DNA of 64,000 nt from Trabulsiella odontotermitis (GCF_001297775.1 NZ_LIFX01000004.1:62001-126000), one strand, 5' to 3'. Shown: positions 27,717 through 39,074, counted from the first letter of the stretch. Notes: generated from the letters alone by a model not told the origin. Numbers and translations are program-made.

Positions 27717-28835
27717 TTAACGGTTAAAGCGCGCCAGCGAAAAGGGTGTGAGGTCGAATTCCGGCGTCGTGCCCTGGGCAAACTGCGCGGCGATTTCGCC
27801 GAGCACCGGGGCAAACTTGAAACCGTGACCGCTGAGACCGCTAATCAGCAGCGTCTCACGATGGCCGGGCAGGGTGTCGATGATGAAATCTTCATCCGGC
27901 GAGTTGTCATAGGTGCAGGACGCGCCATGCAGGCAACCGCCGATCCCCGGCAACACCTGACGCAGGAAACTGAACGCCTCTGAACCGTCAGTGGCGACGG
28001 TGCCAAATGGTTTCCGCTCCGCTTCGGAGGAAATGATTTGCCCGCCGTTGTGCCTGCCGATTTTCAGTTCGTTATCTTCCGCCGGGAAGCCGTAATATTG
28101 ATCCCCGTTCGGCAGTTCACCGGTAAAGGCCGGGAAATGGTTTTTACTGCTGTAACGACCGTCGGCCTGGAACCAGGCAAATACTTTGCGTACCGGCTGT
28201 ACGGGCAGTTCCGGCAACAGTTTCGTTACCCAGGTTCCGGCGCTGATCAACAGTTTTTTACCGTGAAAATTCTCTTCGGCAGTCTCTACCATCACGCCGT
28301 CGGCCTGATGATGAATGGCGGTGACCGGCACGTTAAACTGTTGCGCCGCACCGGCTTCCCGCGCCAGGCGGATCCACGCTTTCACGGCCAGCTCGCTTTT
28401 CAGCACCCCGGAGGCAGATTCAAAAATCCCGCTGTAATTGTCGGGCACCCGGATTTCCGGCCAGCGGGACATGACCGCCTGCGCATCAAGCGTTTCAACC
28501 GCCAGACCAAACTGCTGCGCGCTGTGCGCGACATTAGCCAGAAATGGCGAACCAGACGGGCCGAGGTTAATCACCCCGGTTTTTTCGAAAATGGCTTCGC
28601 CGCTGAGGGTGGCGAGTTCATCCCACAGTGCCTGCGCCCGCAGCACCAGCGGGACATATTTTTCACCTTCGCCGTAGGCATGGCGGATCAGGCGGGTATC
28701 GCCATGATGACTGCCCTTGTCATGCGGCGGAAGATGGGCGTCGAGCATCAGAACATTAAGACCCGCACGGCGCGCGTAATAACCGGCGGCAGCACCGACG
28801 GAGCCGCTGCCAAGAACAATTAAATCGTATTGCAT
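27717..28835 (-). CDS. solA: SolA, N-methyl-L-tryptophan oxidase
   Basis: 372 residues, the E. coli length. It has an N-terminal FAD-binding loop ([14 protein letters not shown], residues 7-20) and the family's covalent-flavin Cys in [15 protein letters not shown]. It belongs to the monomeric sarcosine oxidase family and demethylates N-methyltryptophan and sarcosine with production of formaldehyde and hydrogen peroxide. Single gene, preceded by a purine-rich site (GGAAGAGACT). Confidence 0.95.
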   Translation of the reverse strand: MQYDLIVLGSGSVGAAAGYYARRAGLNVLMLDAHLPPHDKGSHHGDTRLIRHAYGEGEKYVPLVLRAQALWDELATLSGEAIFEKTGVINLGPSGSPFLANVAHSAQQFGLAVETLDAQAVMSRWPEIRVPDNYSGIFESASGVLKSELAVKAWIRLAREAGAAQQFNVPVTAIHHQADGVMVETAEENFHGKKLLISAGTWVTKLLPELPVQPVRKVFAWFQADGRYSSKNHFPAFTGELPNGDQYYGFPAEDNELKIGRHNGGQIISSEAERKPFGTVATDGSEAFSFLRQVLPGIGGCLHGASCTYDNSPDEDFIIDTLPGHRETLLISGLSGHGFKFAPVLGEIAAQFAQGTTPEFDLTPFSLARFNR

Positions 28836-28904
28836 AGTCTCTTCCGGAAAATCTTTCTTAGCAGAGTAATTAATTATCAGTTGTGATACAACACTATAAA
28901 TAAT

Positions 28905-28925
28905 AAAGGCACCCGAAGGTGCCTG
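28905..28925 (-). terminator. Terminator after bssS
   Basis: GGCACC-TTCG-GGTGCC on the minus strand followed by TTTATTATT, a stable UUCG-loop hairpin about 20 bases past the bssS stop. Confidence 0.85.
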
Positions 28926-28943
28926 TGAAGCTATGCATTACGT

Positions 28944-29198
28944 TTAATGTCTTCGATACTCATCTTTCTGATAATCGCCTGCTTCTATTTTGGCGATGCC
29001 CGCTTCCAGAATCGAAATAAACTGGCGGGCGACATCCGTTGTCAGCCACAATGTCTGGCCGATTTCCGCGTCGTTACTGCTCGCTTGAGTGGGGTTTTGG
29101 TAGTGTAAGCGCAGCATCAGCGCATCGTAGCTGTCTACGGTGCTGATGTCCCATCCGACGAGGGGATGGGTCTGAATGACTTCATTAATTTTTTCCAT
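28944..29198 (-). CDS. bssS: BssS, biofilm regulator
   Basis: 84 residues from ATG 29198, the E. coli length; an ATG one codon earlier (29201) is only 2 bases from AGGGG, while 29198 has 5. It is a small soluble protein with no assigned fold. In E. coli it is reported to affect biofilm formation through indole/quorum signalling. Conserved core GWDISTVDSYDALMLRLHYQ, then WLTTDVARQFISILEAGI. Confidence 0.94.
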   Translation of the reverse strand: MEKINEVIQTHPLVGWDISTVDSYDALMLRLHYQNPTQASSNDAEIGQTLWLTTDVARQFISILEAGIAKIEAGDYQKDEYRRH

Positions 29199-29437
29199 CA
29201 TAACCCCTTATCTACGTGTTAAATGATAACGACTCTCGAGGTTCTGCGTGTTTTATCTTTATCTGAAGCAAAGTAAGTATATCAATAAATAACCGATTAC
29301 TCGAGAAATTAAATAATCTGCAACACAAATTATTTAACACTGCGCATTTTTGAATGACAATCCACCAGATTGTTCATTATTTTTTAAGAGATTAGAGAAT
29401 ATATCGGAAAGAGATTAAAAATTAAGCAAGGCGGGAA
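29199..29437. other. bssS-dinI intergenic region
   Basis: About 240 bp before the dinI terminator, very AT-rich, with no gene or RNA recognised. The bssS promoter must lie in the part next to bssS; no clear sigma-70 hexamer pair could be fixed. Confidence 0.5.
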
Positions 29438-29465
29438 AACAAAAAAGCCGGGGCGACCCGGCAAG
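29438..29465 (-). terminator. Terminator after dinI
   Basis: GCCGGG-TCGC-CCCGGC on the minus strand followed by TTTTTTG, 26 bases past the dinI stop. Confidence 0.9.
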
Positions 29466-29488
29466 ACAACACAATGAGCGAGTAATAT

Positions 29489-29734
29489 TTAATCAGTGAT
29501 GAACCAGTCATCAGCGCTTTCCCACGTTTCCTGCAGGATTTCGCTGATGCGATCTTTGTCTTCTTTGATGCCGCCGATAACGGAAAGATTATTGTTAGCC
29601 GCGTACCGGACGGTAACGTTGCCATCGGCGTCAGGGTATTGGTTGTTGATGCGGCGGGAGAGTTCTCCTGCCAGCGCGTCTAATGCTCCGGCAGGTAACG
29701 GCGTTGTTTTAGCAATCGTCACTTCAATTCGCAT
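29489..29734 (-). CDS. dinI: DinI, DNA-damage-inducible modulator of RecA
   Basis: 81 residues from ATG 29734 (MRIEVTIAK), the E. coli length; the longer frame would start upstream of the expected site. Acidic C-terminal helix ILQETWESADDWF mimics DNA and contacts RecA, stabilising filaments and limiting UmuD cleavage. A perfect SOS box 63 bp upstream confirms LexA control. Ends in a strong terminator. Confidence 0.97.
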   Translation of the reverse strand: MRIEVTIAKTTPLPAGALDALAGELSRRINNQYPDADGNVTVRYAANNNLSVIGGIKEDKDRISEILQETWESADDWFITD

Positions 29735-29796
29735 AGTCACGTCATCCTTCAGGCTGTTTCCTGGCAGGCGGCTTTCGCACACCCCCTGTATTTATA

Positions 29797-29812
29797 CTGT
29801 ATATGTATACAG
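29797..29812. promoter_or_regulatory. LexA (SOS) box of dinI
   Basis: CTGTATATGTATACAG fits the LexA consensus CTGT-N8-ACAG with an alternating AT centre, and extends outward as TACTG...CAGGTA. Its position upstream of dinI is as in E. coli. A second target, pyrC, ends on the other side, so only dinI should be controlled. Confidence 0.96.
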
Positions 29813-29850
29813 GTAAATAAACTAACTTACAACAGGGGGTTGCGATTTTT

Positions 29851-30897
29851 TTATGCCTTTACCGTCCAGCGCACGGTTTCACCGGCGAGGAAGGGGATGA
29901 GCGTATCGTCCGGCAGGGCGATGCTGTCCACGACGGTACTCTCTTCGCGAACCAGTTCAATGAAGCTGTTATTGACCGGCAGATTGTAAAAGCGCGGGCC
30001 ATTCAGGGAACAGAAGGCTTCGAAATGCGCAAGCGCGTTCATCTCTTCAAACACGGTGGCATAACTGCCAAGCGCGGTCGGGGCGTTGAAGCAGCCCGCA
30101 CAGCCGCAACTGGCTTCTTTGCGATGACGGGCGTGCGGCGCGGAATCCGTGCCGAGGAACGCGCGGCTGAAACCGCTGGCGACCAGTTCACGCAGCGCCT
30201 GCTGGTGGATATTGCGCTTGAGGATCGGCAGACAGTACAGATGCGGGCGTACGCCACCCACCAGCATATGGTTGCGGTTAAACATCAGGTGTTGCGGCGT
30301 AATCGTGGCGGCCAGACGATCGTTGCCGTCGCGAACATATTCCGCGGCATCTTTGGTGGTGATGTGCTCAAAGACCACTTTCAGCCCCTGCAGGCGCTGA
30401 CGCAGCGGCTCCATGACGGTATCGATGAAGCGCGCTTCGCGGTCGAAAATGTCGATCTCCGCCTGCGTGACTTCACCATGCACCAGCAGCGGCATTCCCA
30501 GTTTTTCCATGCGCTCCAGTACCGGCATAATGGCATCAATACTGGTCACGCCATGGCTGGAGTTGGTGGTGGCATTGGCCGGGTAGAGTTTGGCGGCGGT
30601 AAACACGCCTTCCTGAAAACCGCGTTCCAGTTCGTTCGGATCCAGCGTATCGGTCAGATAGCAGGTCATCAGCGGGGTAAAATCATGCCCGGCGGGGATC
30701 GCGTCAAGAATACGCTGGCGATAAGCGATGGCGGCGTCCACCGTGGTCACCGGCGGCACCAGATTCGGCATTACAATCGCACGCCCGTAGAGTTCGCTGG
30801 TATAAGGCACGACGGTTTTCAACATATCACCATCACGCAGATGAATATGCCAGTCGTCAGGGCGGCGGATTTTTAAAACCTGGGGTTGTGCTGTCAT
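29851..30897 (-). CDS. pyrC: PyrC, dihydroorotase
   Basis: 348 residues, the E. coli length. Metal-binding [10 protein letters not shown] (His17, His19), Lys in [12 protein letters not shown] (carbamylated lysine of the binuclear zinc site), and LLVHGEVT, with the Asp in FLGTDSAPH. It cyclises N-carbamoyl-aspartate to dihydroorotate in pyrimidine synthesis. The leader carries a PurR operator and a stem that can hide the ribosome site (see the regulatory entries). Confidence 0.97.
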   Translation of the reverse strand: MTAQPQVLKIRRPDDWHIHLRDGDMLKTVVPYTSELYGRAIVMPNLVPPVTTVDAAIAYRQRILDAIPAGHDFTPLMTCYLTDTLDPNELERGFQEGVFTAAKLYPANATTNSSHGVTSIDAIMPVLERMEKLGMPLLVHGEVTQAEIDIFDREARFIDTVMEPLRQRLQGLKVVFEHITTKDAAEYVRDGNDRLAATITPQHLMFNRNHMLVGGVRPHLYCLPILKRNIHQQALRELVASGFSRAFLGTDSAPHARHRKEASCGCAGCFNAPTALGSYATVFEEMNALAHFEAFCSLNGPRFYNLPVNNSFIELVREESTVVDSIALPDDTLIPFLAGETVRWTVKA

Positions 30898-30950
30898 GAG
30901 GGGCTCCGGCTGGTTGGTTCAGTCATCAGGCTGCTTTTTGCCGGGCACTA
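30898..30950 (-). promoter_or_regulatory. pyrC leader: start-site-switch hairpin hiding the ribosome site
   Basis: On the minus strand a -10-like TATCCT is followed by the initiation zone TTAGTGCCCGGC. CCGGC near the 5' end pairs with GCCGG, which overlaps GCCGGAGCC, the pyrC Shine-Dalgarno region. In E. coli and Salmonella, starting at a C (high CTP) includes the pairing bases and blocks translation; starting further in at a purine when CTP is low frees it. The sequence here supports the same switch. Confidence 0.75.
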
Positions 30951-30957
30951 AGGATAA

Positions 30958-30973
30958 GCGGAAACGTTTTCGT
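30958..30973. promoter_or_regulatory. PurR operator of pyrC
   Basis: GCGGAAACGTTTTCGT is close to the PurR consensus (ACGCAAACGTTTTCGT) and sits between the likely -35 and -10 of the pyrC promoter. Confidence 0.8.
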
Positions 30974-30989
30974 TTGCACTCTTTATCCG

Positions 30990-31017
30990 AAAAAAAACGG
31001 GCGCCTCAGCGCCCGTC
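30990..31017 (-). terminator. Terminator after yceB
   Basis: ACGGGCGC-TGAG-GCGCCCGT on the minus strand followed by eight Ts, 4 bases past the yceB stop; it separates yceB from the pyrC promoter. Confidence 0.92.
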
Positions 31018-31020
31018 AGG

Positions 31021-31581
31021 TCAGTCGGTGAAAGGGATGATAATTTCACCCGGTTTCACTTCAATGCCTTTCGCATATTTCTTCGCCAGCGCTTCGCCTT
31101 TGCTGGCATCCTCGCGCAGAATATACGCCGGTTGCTGGTTAAAGTAGTTTCGCAGAGACTGGTTCAGATAGGGCATCAGCGTCTGAACGACCGACTGCAT
31201 TTTCTCCGGCGCGACTTTCGCGTCCACGACTTCCATCTCCTGCAGGTAAATAGCGCCTTGTTCTTTATTGAAAACCGGCTGCGCTTTGAGTTTCAGGTCG
31301 ATGGTCGCTTTCTGGTTACCGAACAGGGAGGTCATGTCCAGCTTTGCAATGCCGCTCAGCGTGACCTTGTTGGGATCTTCGCGCCCGATAGCGCTGGAAA
31401 GATTAGTGAGTTGGATGTGGGCATCCGCCACGCCTGGCAAACCAATGTCTTTCGAAAAGTTATTATGCTTTTGCAGTGCCTGATTAATTTCCTGTTCACT
31501 GACGGAATACTGTGTGAGCTGATTACAACCCGCCAGCAAGCCGCCCGTGAGCAGTGCGGCAATAACCAAAATCTTTTTCAT
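31021..31581 (-). CDS. yceB: YceB, DUF1439 lipoprotein
   Basis: 186 residues, the E. coli length. Lipobox LLAGC (Cys19) followed by NQ, so outer-membrane sorting is expected. The mature domain is the DUF1439 lipid-binding (SIMPL/TULIP-like) fold; exact function unknown. Between it and mdtH only about 100 bp remain, whereas E. coli has grxB there. Confidence 0.95.
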   Translation of the reverse strand: MKKILVIAALLTGGLLAGCNQLTQYSVSEQEINQALQKHNNFSKDIGLPGVADAHIQLTNLSSAIGREDPNKVTLSGIAKLDMTSLFGNQKATIDLKLKAQPVFNKEQGAIYLQEMEVVDAKVAPEKMQSVVQTLMPYLNQSLRNYFNQQPAYILREDASKGEALAKKYAKGIEVKPGEIIIPFTD

Positions 31582-31683
31582 GGGGTTCCTCTACATGATG
31601 CCAGCGTTCATCCTGACACAAAGCAGCATGGTCTGTCAGCATTCAACAGACCAGCAGAATACGCTGAATTTGACGGGTGATGA

Positions 31684-32892
31684 TCAGACTCGCGGCTCCA
31701 GCATCCCGGATGCAGCGGGTTTCTGACCGAACTGCCACCATAGCGCAATGAAGGTGATGAGGCCGATAATCGCCAGCATGATCCACGGTAATTCGGGCTG
31801 GTTGAAGGCTTTGCCGGTATCAAACAGCCAGCCGCCACCGGCATAGCCAAAAGCACCGCCGAAGGCCAGCCCCAGACGGCTGAACCCCATATAACTGCCG
31901 CGGGCGCGGGGATCGGCCAGCTCTGCGCTGAGCGTTTCACGCGCCGGTTCGGCGATGATCGAACCGATGTAAAAGGTACAAATCAGCGCGAACAGTTGCG
32001 AAAGCGTGCTGATCATCCCGATGGGCAGCATGGAAAGCGACATCACCACCAGCCCCGCCATCAGCCGTTGTTCGAGGCGGAAACGTTTTTCGCTCCAGCG
32101 GGCGATGGGGTACAGCAGTGACAGCGACAGCGCCGCTTCGATGGCGTACATCCATTTCACCGCCGAGGGCGACCCGGCAATATCGTTCACCATGATTGGC
32201 AGCATCAGCATCACCTGTACGGCCAGCATGTAGTAGCCGGTGAGCGTCAGCACGTAGGTGACGAAGCGCTTGTCATGGAGCACGCGCGCCAGCCCTTCGC
32301 GTACGGGCGTTCTGACCGTGGAGAGTTTCCAGGCGGGGAGATACCAGGCGTTAAACCCGGCACAGAGAATGAACAGCAATGCGCCAACACTGCACACCAG
32401 ACGGAAATCGTATTGCAGCAGCCAGCTACCGAGCAGCGCGCCGATCACCGCACCCGCGCTGTCCTGCATCATCAGTATGGAGAAGAAACGTCCACGTTGA
32501 TGCGGGCGCACCAGTTTAATCACCAGCGCTGTACGCGGTGGGTCAAAGAGGGTGCCGCCGAGCCCGGAAAGAATGCAGGAGAGCCAGAGCATCCACGGCT
32601 CCTGCGCCACCGCCATGGCGGCGAAACCGCCTGCACGCATTAGCATCCCGGTGACGATCATCGGCTTTGCGCCGAAACGGTCGGCAATGGCGCCGCCAAA
32701 CATCCCGAGACCCTGCTGAACAAGCTGACGCAAACCGAGCGCGATGCCCACCATCAACGCCGCCCAACCTAATTGATCAACAAAACGGATTGAAATCAGA
32801 GGAAACACGACAAAAAAACCGAGAACCACCAGCATATTGTCAATCAACAGGAAATATTTACCCAGGCTCCTTGCCTGCGATACGCGGGACAT
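31684..32892 (-). CDS. mdtH: MdtH, MFS multidrug exporter
   Basis: 402 residues, the E. coli length. Twelve helices; motif A-like [12 protein letters not shown] after helix 2. Linked in E. coli to norfloxacin and enoxacin efflux on overexpression. It is divergent from rimJ across about 250 bp. In E. coli grxB lies directly downstream, but yceB is next here. Confidence 0.95.
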   Translation of the reverse strand: MSRVSQARSLGKYFLLIDNMLVVLGFFVVFPLISIRFVDQLGWAALMVGIALGLRQLVQQGLGMFGGAIADRFGAKPMIVTGMLMRAGGFAAMAVAQEPWMLWLSCILSGLGGTLFDPPRTALVIKLVRPHQRGRFFSILMMQDSAGAVIGALLGSWLLQYDFRLVCSVGALLFILCAGFNAWYLPAWKLSTVRTPVREGLARVLHDKRFVTYVLTLTGYYMLAVQVMLMLPIMVNDIAGSPSAVKWMYAIEAALSLSLLYPIARWSEKRFRLEQRLMAGLVVMSLSMLPIGMISTLSQLFALICTFYIGSIIAEPARETLSAELADPRARGSYMGFSRLGLAFGGAFGYAGGGWLFDTGKAFNQPELPWIMLAIIGLITFIALWWQFGQKPAASGMLEPRV

Positions 32893-33139
32893 TTCCCCCC
32901 CTGGGAAATAAAAAGAAGAGTGCCGTTCTATTCTGCGTGGTTAAGGCTTGTTTTCCCATATTGCCTGCGACAATATTTTTTTATCAAGGTACAACTTCGA
33001 TAGAGGCTTTTAATCGAAAAGCCGATGTCGCGCAGAAAAATGGTATGTTGCTGTTTTCACAGAGTGCCTGTGGGCAGGTATTATAAATCAGGAAAAGGGT
33101 GAAACCTGCGGTCATTGCTTGCGTGAAGGAGTGGGGAAA

Positions 33140-33724
33140 ATGTTTGGCTATCGCAGTAACGTGCCGAAAGTACGCTTAACAACAGACCGGCTGGTGGTGC
33201 GTCTGGTTCATGATCGTGACGCCTGGCGTCTTGCTGATTATTACGCCGAGAACCGCCAGTTTTTGAAACCCTGGGAGCCGGTTCGCGACGACAGCCACTG
33301 TTATCCCTCTGGCTGGCAGGCGCGTCTTGGCATGATCAATGAATTTCATAAACAGGGCTCCGCGTTTTATTTTGCCCTGCTCGATCCGGATGAGAAGGAA
33401 GTCATCGGTGTCGCTAATTTTTCCAACGTGGTGCGCGGCTCTTTCCATGCCTGTTATCTCGGCTATTCCATCGGGCAAAAATGGCAGGGGCAGGGGCTGA
33501 TGTTTGAAGCGCTGACTGCGGCGATCCGCTATATGCAACGATCGCAACATATTCATCGCATCATGGCTAACTACATGCCGCATAATCAGCGCAGTGGCGA
33601 CCTGCTCGCCCGACTGGGCTTTGAAAAAGAGGGTTACGCCAAAGATTACCTGTTGATTGACGGGGAGTGGCGCGACCATGTGCTGACGGCGCTGACAACG
33701 AAGGAATGGACGACTGGCCGCTAA
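33140..33724 (+). CDS. rimJ: RimJ, ribosomal protein uS5 alanine N-acetyltransferase
   Basis: 194 residues from ATG 33140 ([10 protein letters not shown]), the E. coli length, preceded by GGAGTGGGGAAA. GNAT fold with the acetyl-CoA loop [14 protein letters not shown]. It acetylates the N-terminal alanine of ribosomal protein S5 and also assists 30S assembly. Followed by yceH after 25 bp. Confidence 0.96.
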   Translation: MFGYRSNVPKVRLTTDRLVVRLVHDRDAWRLADYYAENRQFLKPWEPVRDDSHCYPSGWQARLGMINEFHKQGSAFYFALLDPDEKEVIGVANFSNVVRGSFHACYLGYSIGQKWQGQGLMFEALTAAIRYMQRSQHIHRIMANYMPHNQRSGDLLARLGFEKEGYAKDYLLIDGEWRDHVLTALTTKEWTTGR

Positions 33725-33749
33725 GCGCCAGGGTCTTTGAGGAGAAAAC

Positions 33750-34397
33750 ATGAAGTATCAACTCACCGCTTATGAAGCGCGCGTCATTGGCTGTCTGTTG
33801 GAAAAACAGGTCACGACGCCGGAGCAATATCCGCTGTCGGTCAATGGTGTTGTGACCGCCTGCAATCAAAAAACCAACCGTGAACCGGTGATGAATCTCA
33901 GCGAAACAGAGGTGCAGGATCTGCTCGATGCGCTGGTGAAGCGCCACTATCTGCGCACGGTCAGCGGGTTCGGTAACCGGGTCACTAAATATGAGCAGCG
34001 TTTTTGTAATTCTGAATTTGGCGATCTGAAGCTGACCGCGGCGGAAGTGGCTATTATCACCACGCTGTTGCTGCGTGGCGCGCAGACGCCGGGTGAACTG
34101 CGCGGTCGCGCGCAACGCATGTATGAGTTCAGCGACATGGCGGAAGTCGAAGCGACGCTGGACGGTCTGGCGTCGCGTGAGGATGGCCCGTTTGTCGCCC
34201 GTCTGCCACGGGAACCTGGCAAACGTGAAAGCCGCTATATGCATCTGTTCAGCGGCGACATTGAAACGCTGGCGACCGTCGTGGAAGCGGTGGCGCCAGT
34301 GGGAGACGATCTGCTGGCCCGCGTCGAAACGCTGGAAGGGGAAGTGGCCGAACTGAAGCAGCGTCTGGAATCTCTACTCGCGCACCTGGGAGAATAA
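33750..34397 (+). CDS. yceH: YceH, DUF480 winged-helix protein
   Basis: 215 residues, the E. coli length. Two tandem winged-helix domains (starting [20 protein letters not shown] and [18 protein letters not shown]) and a C-terminal coiled segment ([19 protein letters not shown]). Function not established. GAGGAG precedes the ATG. It is 2 bp from yceM, so both are likely co-transcribed with rimJ upstream. Confidence 0.95.
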   Translation: MKYQLTAYEARVIGCLLEKQVTTPEQYPLSVNGVVTACNQKTNREPVMNLSETEVQDLLDALVKRHYLRTVSGFGNRVTKYEQRFCNSEFGDLKLTAAEVAIITTLLLRGAQTPGELRGRAQRMYEFSDMAEVEATLDGLASREDGPFVARLPREPGKRESRYMHLFSGDIETLATVVEAVAPVGDDLLARVETLEGEVAELKQRLESLLAHLGE

Positions 34398-34399
34398 CG

Positions 34400-35323
34400 G
34401 TGACAGCAAAACTTCGCGTCGGCGTCGTTGGGCTAGGCGGCATTGCGCAAAAAGCGTGGCTGCCGGTGCTCAGCGCCGCAACAAACTGGACCCTGCAGGC
34501 GGCCTGGTCCCCCAACAAAGAAAAAGCGCTGCGCATCTGCGACACATACCGTCTGCCGTATGCGGATTCGCTGACCGCGCTGGCGGCGCAGTGTGATGCA
34601 GTGTTCGTTCATACCTCCACCGCGACCCACGCGGCGGTGGTCAGTGAGCTGCTCAATGCCGGTGTGCATGTCTGCGTGGATAAACCACTGGCGGAAAAAC
34701 TCACCGATGCGGAACGGCTGGTGGATCTGGCGGCGAAGAAAAAACTCACGCTGATGGTGGGCTTTAACCGTCGCTTTGCGCCGCTGTACCGCGAACTGAA
34801 AAACAACCTGTCTTCGGCGGCGTCGTTACGGATGGACAAACACCGCACCGACAGCGTCGGTCCGCAGGACTGCCACTTCACGTTGCTCGATGACTATCTG
34901 CATGTGGTGGATACCGCGCTATGGCTGGCGGATGGCGCTTCCCTGAGCGGCGGGAGTCTGCAAACCACCGATCAGGGAGAAATGCTCTACGCTGAGCACC
35001 ATTTCAGCCATCCGCAGTTACAGGTCACCACCAGCATGCATCGCCGTGCCGGCAGTCAGCGGGAGTGGGTACAGGCGGTGACTGACGGCGGGCTGTTCAG
35101 CGTGACGGATATGCGCGAATGGCGGGAAGAGCGGGGCGCTGGCGTGGTTGAACGCCCGGTGCCAGGCTGGCAGAGCACGCTCGAACAGCGTGGTTTCGCC
35201 GGTTGCGCGCACCATTTTATTGAATGCGTGCAAAATCAGACGGTTCCGCAAACGGCAGGCGAGCAGGCCGTGCTGGCGCAGCGTATCGTCGAAAAGATCT
35301 GGCAGGAAGCCATCAGCGAATAA
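34400..35323 (+). CDS. yceM: YceM (MviM), Gfo/Idh/MocA-family oxidoreductase
   Basis: 307 residues with GTG start at 34400, immediately after yceH. Rossmann NAD(P) loop GVVGLGGIAQKAWLPVL at the N-terminus and the EKP-type motif as DKPLAEKLTD; a C-terminal alpha/beta substrate domain follows. Substrate unknown. It lies next to murJ in the mviMN arrangement first described in Salmonella, but has a 110-bp gap before it. Confidence 0.94.
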   Translation: MTAKLRVGVVGLGGIAQKAWLPVLSAATNWTLQAAWSPNKEKALRICDTYRLPYADSLTALAAQCDAVFVHTSTATHAAVVSELLNAGVHVCVDKPLAEKLTDAERLVDLAAKKKLTLMVGFNRRFAPLYRELKNNLSSAASLRMDKHRTDSVGPQDCHFTLLDDYLHVVDTALWLADGASLSGGSLQTTDQGEMLYAEHHFSHPQLQVTTSMHRRAGSQREWVQAVTDGGLFSVTDMREWREERGAGVVERPVPGWQSTLEQRGFAGCAHHFIECVQNQTVPQTAGEQAVLAQRIVEKIWQEAISE

Positions 35324-35349
35324 AACGCTGTAACAACTGGCAGTAGTAA

Positions 35350-36969
<1,620 letters not shown>

Positions 36970-36977
36970 ATACCACG

Positions 36978-37006
36978 CTGCCGGTTAGCGCGAGGCTAAC
37001 CGGCAG
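36978..37006. terminator. Strong hairpin between murJ and flgN
   Basis: A perfect 12-bp stem CTGCCGGTTAGC / GCTAACCGGCAG with a 5-base loop. No T-tract follows on either strand, so it may act as a barrier or an mRNA-stabilising end rather than a classical terminator. Confidence 0.65.
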
Positions 37007-37028
37007 ACTAATAGCATTCGTGGGGAAA

Positions 37029-37451
37029 TCAGACGGAGAATTTTTTCCCGCCGCGGGAGGCGTTGAAAGTTTGCCCGTCCCGGCCATACAGCCCCGGTTC
37101 CTGATGCGGTTTCAGGACGTCAAGCGCCTGCTGATTGCGGGCAATCTGCCCCTCCAGCAGCCAGCCGTTGTGCTGGTTCAGATCGCGCAGATGCTGCGTT
37201 TTTTTGGTAATAAGCTGCCAGCGGTCGGTAATATCGTCATTGGCGCAACGCTGGGCTTCTTGCTCCACACGGCGCTTCTGTTCCAGATAATCGAGTGCCG
37301 CCAGCAGAGAGCTTTTCTCTTCGGTAATGCGCTGCAACGCGCTACCGTTCACGCTGCCAAAAGAGAGCTGCTGTTGCTCAGCATCCATCACCTCTTTCAG
37401 TGAGTTCAGGATGGTGGTCATTTGATCCAAAATATCTGACAACCGACTCAT
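37029..37451 (-). CDS. flgN: FlgN, chaperone for FlgK and FlgL
   Basis: 140 residues (138 in E. coli), helical, starting MSRLSDILDQMTTILNSLKE. It is the type III export chaperone that binds the hook-filament junction proteins FlgK and FlgL. Start is 4 bp after the flgM stop (same strand), so flgM and flgN are coupled; the flgM class 3 promoter drives both. Confidence 0.95.
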   Translation of the reverse strand: MSRLSDILDQMTTILNSLKEVMDAEQQQLSFGSVNGSALQRITEEKSSLLAALDYLEQKRRVEQEAQRCANDDITDRWQLITKKTQHLRDLNQHNGWLLEGQIARNQQALDVLKPHQEPGLYGRDGQTFNASRGGKKFSV

Positions 37452-37455
37452 ACGC

Positions 37456-37746
37456 TTATTGACTCAGTGAGTTCTGGGCTTCCTGGATCAGCGCGTCGGC
37501 GATTTTACCAGTATCCATTTTCAGTTGGCCGTTACGAATCGCCGTCTTCAGTGTCTCAACGCGTTCCACATTAATATCGCTGGCGCCAGCCTGGGTCAGT
37601 CGGGTTTGCGCATCGCTCAGCGTCACGCTGGTGCTGTTGCTCGCAGCGGATTTTTCGGTACGGTTTTTCGGCGTGCCGACGTCGTTCGGTTCGCGAGGTT
37701 GTACTGCGTTCACTGGCTTCAGGGGCGATGTACGATCAATACTCAT
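37456..37746 (-). CDS. flgM: FlgM, anti-sigma-28 factor
   Basis: 96 residues from ATG 37746 ([11 protein letters not shown]), the expected length; the longer frame includes the promoter. The disordered N-terminal half is followed by the C-terminal FliA-binding helices ([24 protein letters not shown] as a continuous region). It holds FliA until the hook is built and is then exported. It has its own sigma-28 promoter. Confidence 0.95.
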   Translation of the reverse strand: MSIDRTSPLKPVNAVQPREPNDVGTPKNRTEKSAASNSTSVTLSDAQTRLTQAGASDINVERVETLKTAIRNGQLKMDTGKIADALIQEAQNSLSQ

Positions 37747-37806
37747 TATGCTGTCCTCATCGAGGGTTCGTGGCACTACAGCCTGCCATCATCATTTGTT
37801 GATATT

Positions 37807-37833
37807 TTATCGGCAGGGGCCGCAGATTCTTTA
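37807..37833 (-). promoter_or_regulatory. Sigma-28 (FliA) class 3 promoter of flgMN
   Basis: On the minus strand TAAA, then 15 bases, then GCCGATAA: a complete match to the enteric flagellar sigma-28 consensus. It lies between flgA and flgM, ending about 60 bp before the flgM start. Confidence 0.93.
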
Positions 37834-37839
37834 TGAACA

Positions 37840-38499
37840 TTATAAATTAATCAGAATATTCCCATCAGCACTCACTTTCCCGCTGACTACCTGGCCCGAC
37901 GGCATGCGGACCCGCGCGTTTTGCGCGACCGCGGCGTTGTTTAACGCCTGGCCTTCGCCATTGACATAAAAGCCGTCACCGCTGGCGATTACCTGCACGC
38001 GCTGACCGGCTTTCACGCGCCATGACTGACGTAACATCGACAACTGGATCGGCTGCCCCGGCGCGATATCCCGCAGACTGACCGCATCCTGCGCCTGGTT
38101 GATGTCCAGCATCGCGCGCGGCGGGAGTTGATCCAGTCGGCCGCGTTTAAGCTCAACGCTGCCAGACTGCAACTGGCTGCCACGGGCAATGGCCTGCGCC
38201 GCCACCACGTAATTTCCCACCGCCTGAACATTCACCTGAAGATAGCGTTTCTCGTTGCCGCACTGCGCCAGCACGTTCAGGTTTCCCCACAGACGGGCGC
38301 TTGCCGGAACGCTCAGCGTCGGTTGATCACACTGCGGTAACTGGTTCTGCGGCGTGCGGACGTCCACCGTCACGTCATCACTGAAGCCGGTCAGCCGCTG
38401 GGCAAAAAAGTCCTGTAGCTGCGCGCTGAGGTCCTGCGCCAGCGCCAGCGGGCTAAGCAGCAATAACGTTGCTGCCAGAGTGCTTTTCAGGTTTCGCAT
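37840..38499 (-). CDS. flgA: FlgA, P-ring assembly chaperone
   Basis: 219 residues from ATG 38499 (MRNLKSTLAA), the E. coli length; the upstream part of the open frame falls in the promoter. The signal peptide ends ALA; SAF domain in the C-terminal half (RGSQLQSGSVELKRGRLD). It helps FlgI assemble the P-ring in the periplasm. It is divergent from flgB, sharing a flagellar class 2 promoter region. Confidence 0.95.
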   Translation of the reverse strand: MRNLKSTLAATLLLLSPLALAQDLSAQLQDFFAQRLTGFSDDVTVDVRTPQNQLPQCDQPTLSVPASARLWGNLNVLAQCGNEKRYLQVNVQAVGNYVVAAQAIARGSQLQSGSVELKRGRLDQLPPRAMLDINQAQDAVSLRDIAPGQPIQLSMLRQSWRVKAGQRVQVIASGDGFYVNGEGQALNNAAVAQNARVRMPSGQVVSGKVSADGNILINL

Positions 38500-38556
38500 C
38501 GCCAACTCCAGTCTGTCCAGGGATTGGCAGGATTTTACTCGCAAGGTGATTTCTTC

Positions 38557-38596
38557 AACGCAATAAATAGCGACGCATTTTGCGTTTATTCCGACG
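38557..38596. promoter_or_regulatory. FlhDC-type box in the flgA-flgB divergent promoter
   Basis: AACGCAATAAATAGCG followed, after a short spacer, by the near-inverted TGCGTTTATTCCG. This fits the FlhD4C2 pattern (AATAAATAGCG half-sites in inverted order) and lies centrally between the divergent flgA and flgB starts. Confidence 0.72.
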
Positions 38597-38657
38597 ATAG
38601 GGAGACAGGCCAGAGAATTAAAGTGTTAGCTGAAATTTTGTCATTAGCGGAGGAGCC

Positions 38658-39074
38658 ATGCTCGATAAACTCGACGCTGCGCTACGTTTCCAACAGGAAG
38701 CGCTGAACTTGCGTGCCGCGCGTCAGGAGATTCTGGCTGCCAATATCGCCAACGCCGATACCCCGGGGTATCAGGCGCGCGATATCGATTTTGCCAGTGA
38801 ACTGAAAAAGGTGATGGAGCGTGGCAGAGCGGAGACCAACAGCGTTGCGCTCTCGCTCACTTCTGCTCGTCATATACCTGCCGAAACGATTTCGTCGCCT
38901 GCTGTTGATCTGATGTACCGCGTTCCCGACCAGCCGTCGATGGATGGCAACACCGTCGATATGGATCGCGAACGGACGCAGTTTGCCGACAACAGCCTGC
39001 AGTACCAGACAGGACTGACGGTTCTTGGTGGTCAAATCAAGAGCATGATGAGCGTCCTGCAACAGGGGAATTAA
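38658..39074 (+). CDS. flgB: FlgB, proximal rod protein
   Basis: 138 residues, the E. coli length. The N-terminal rod/hook family motif ([25 protein letters not shown]) begins near residue 18. It is one of the four rod subunits of the flagellar basal body, exported by the flagellar type III system without a cleaved signal. GGAGGAG precedes the ATG. First gene of flgBCDEFGHIJ. Confidence 0.97.
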   Translation: MLDKLDAALRFQQEALNLRAARQEILAANIANADTPGYQARDIDFASELKKVMERGRAETNSVALSLTSARHIPAETISSPAVDLMYRVPDQPSMDGNTVDMDRERTQFADNSLQYQTGLTVLGGQIKSMMSVLQQGN

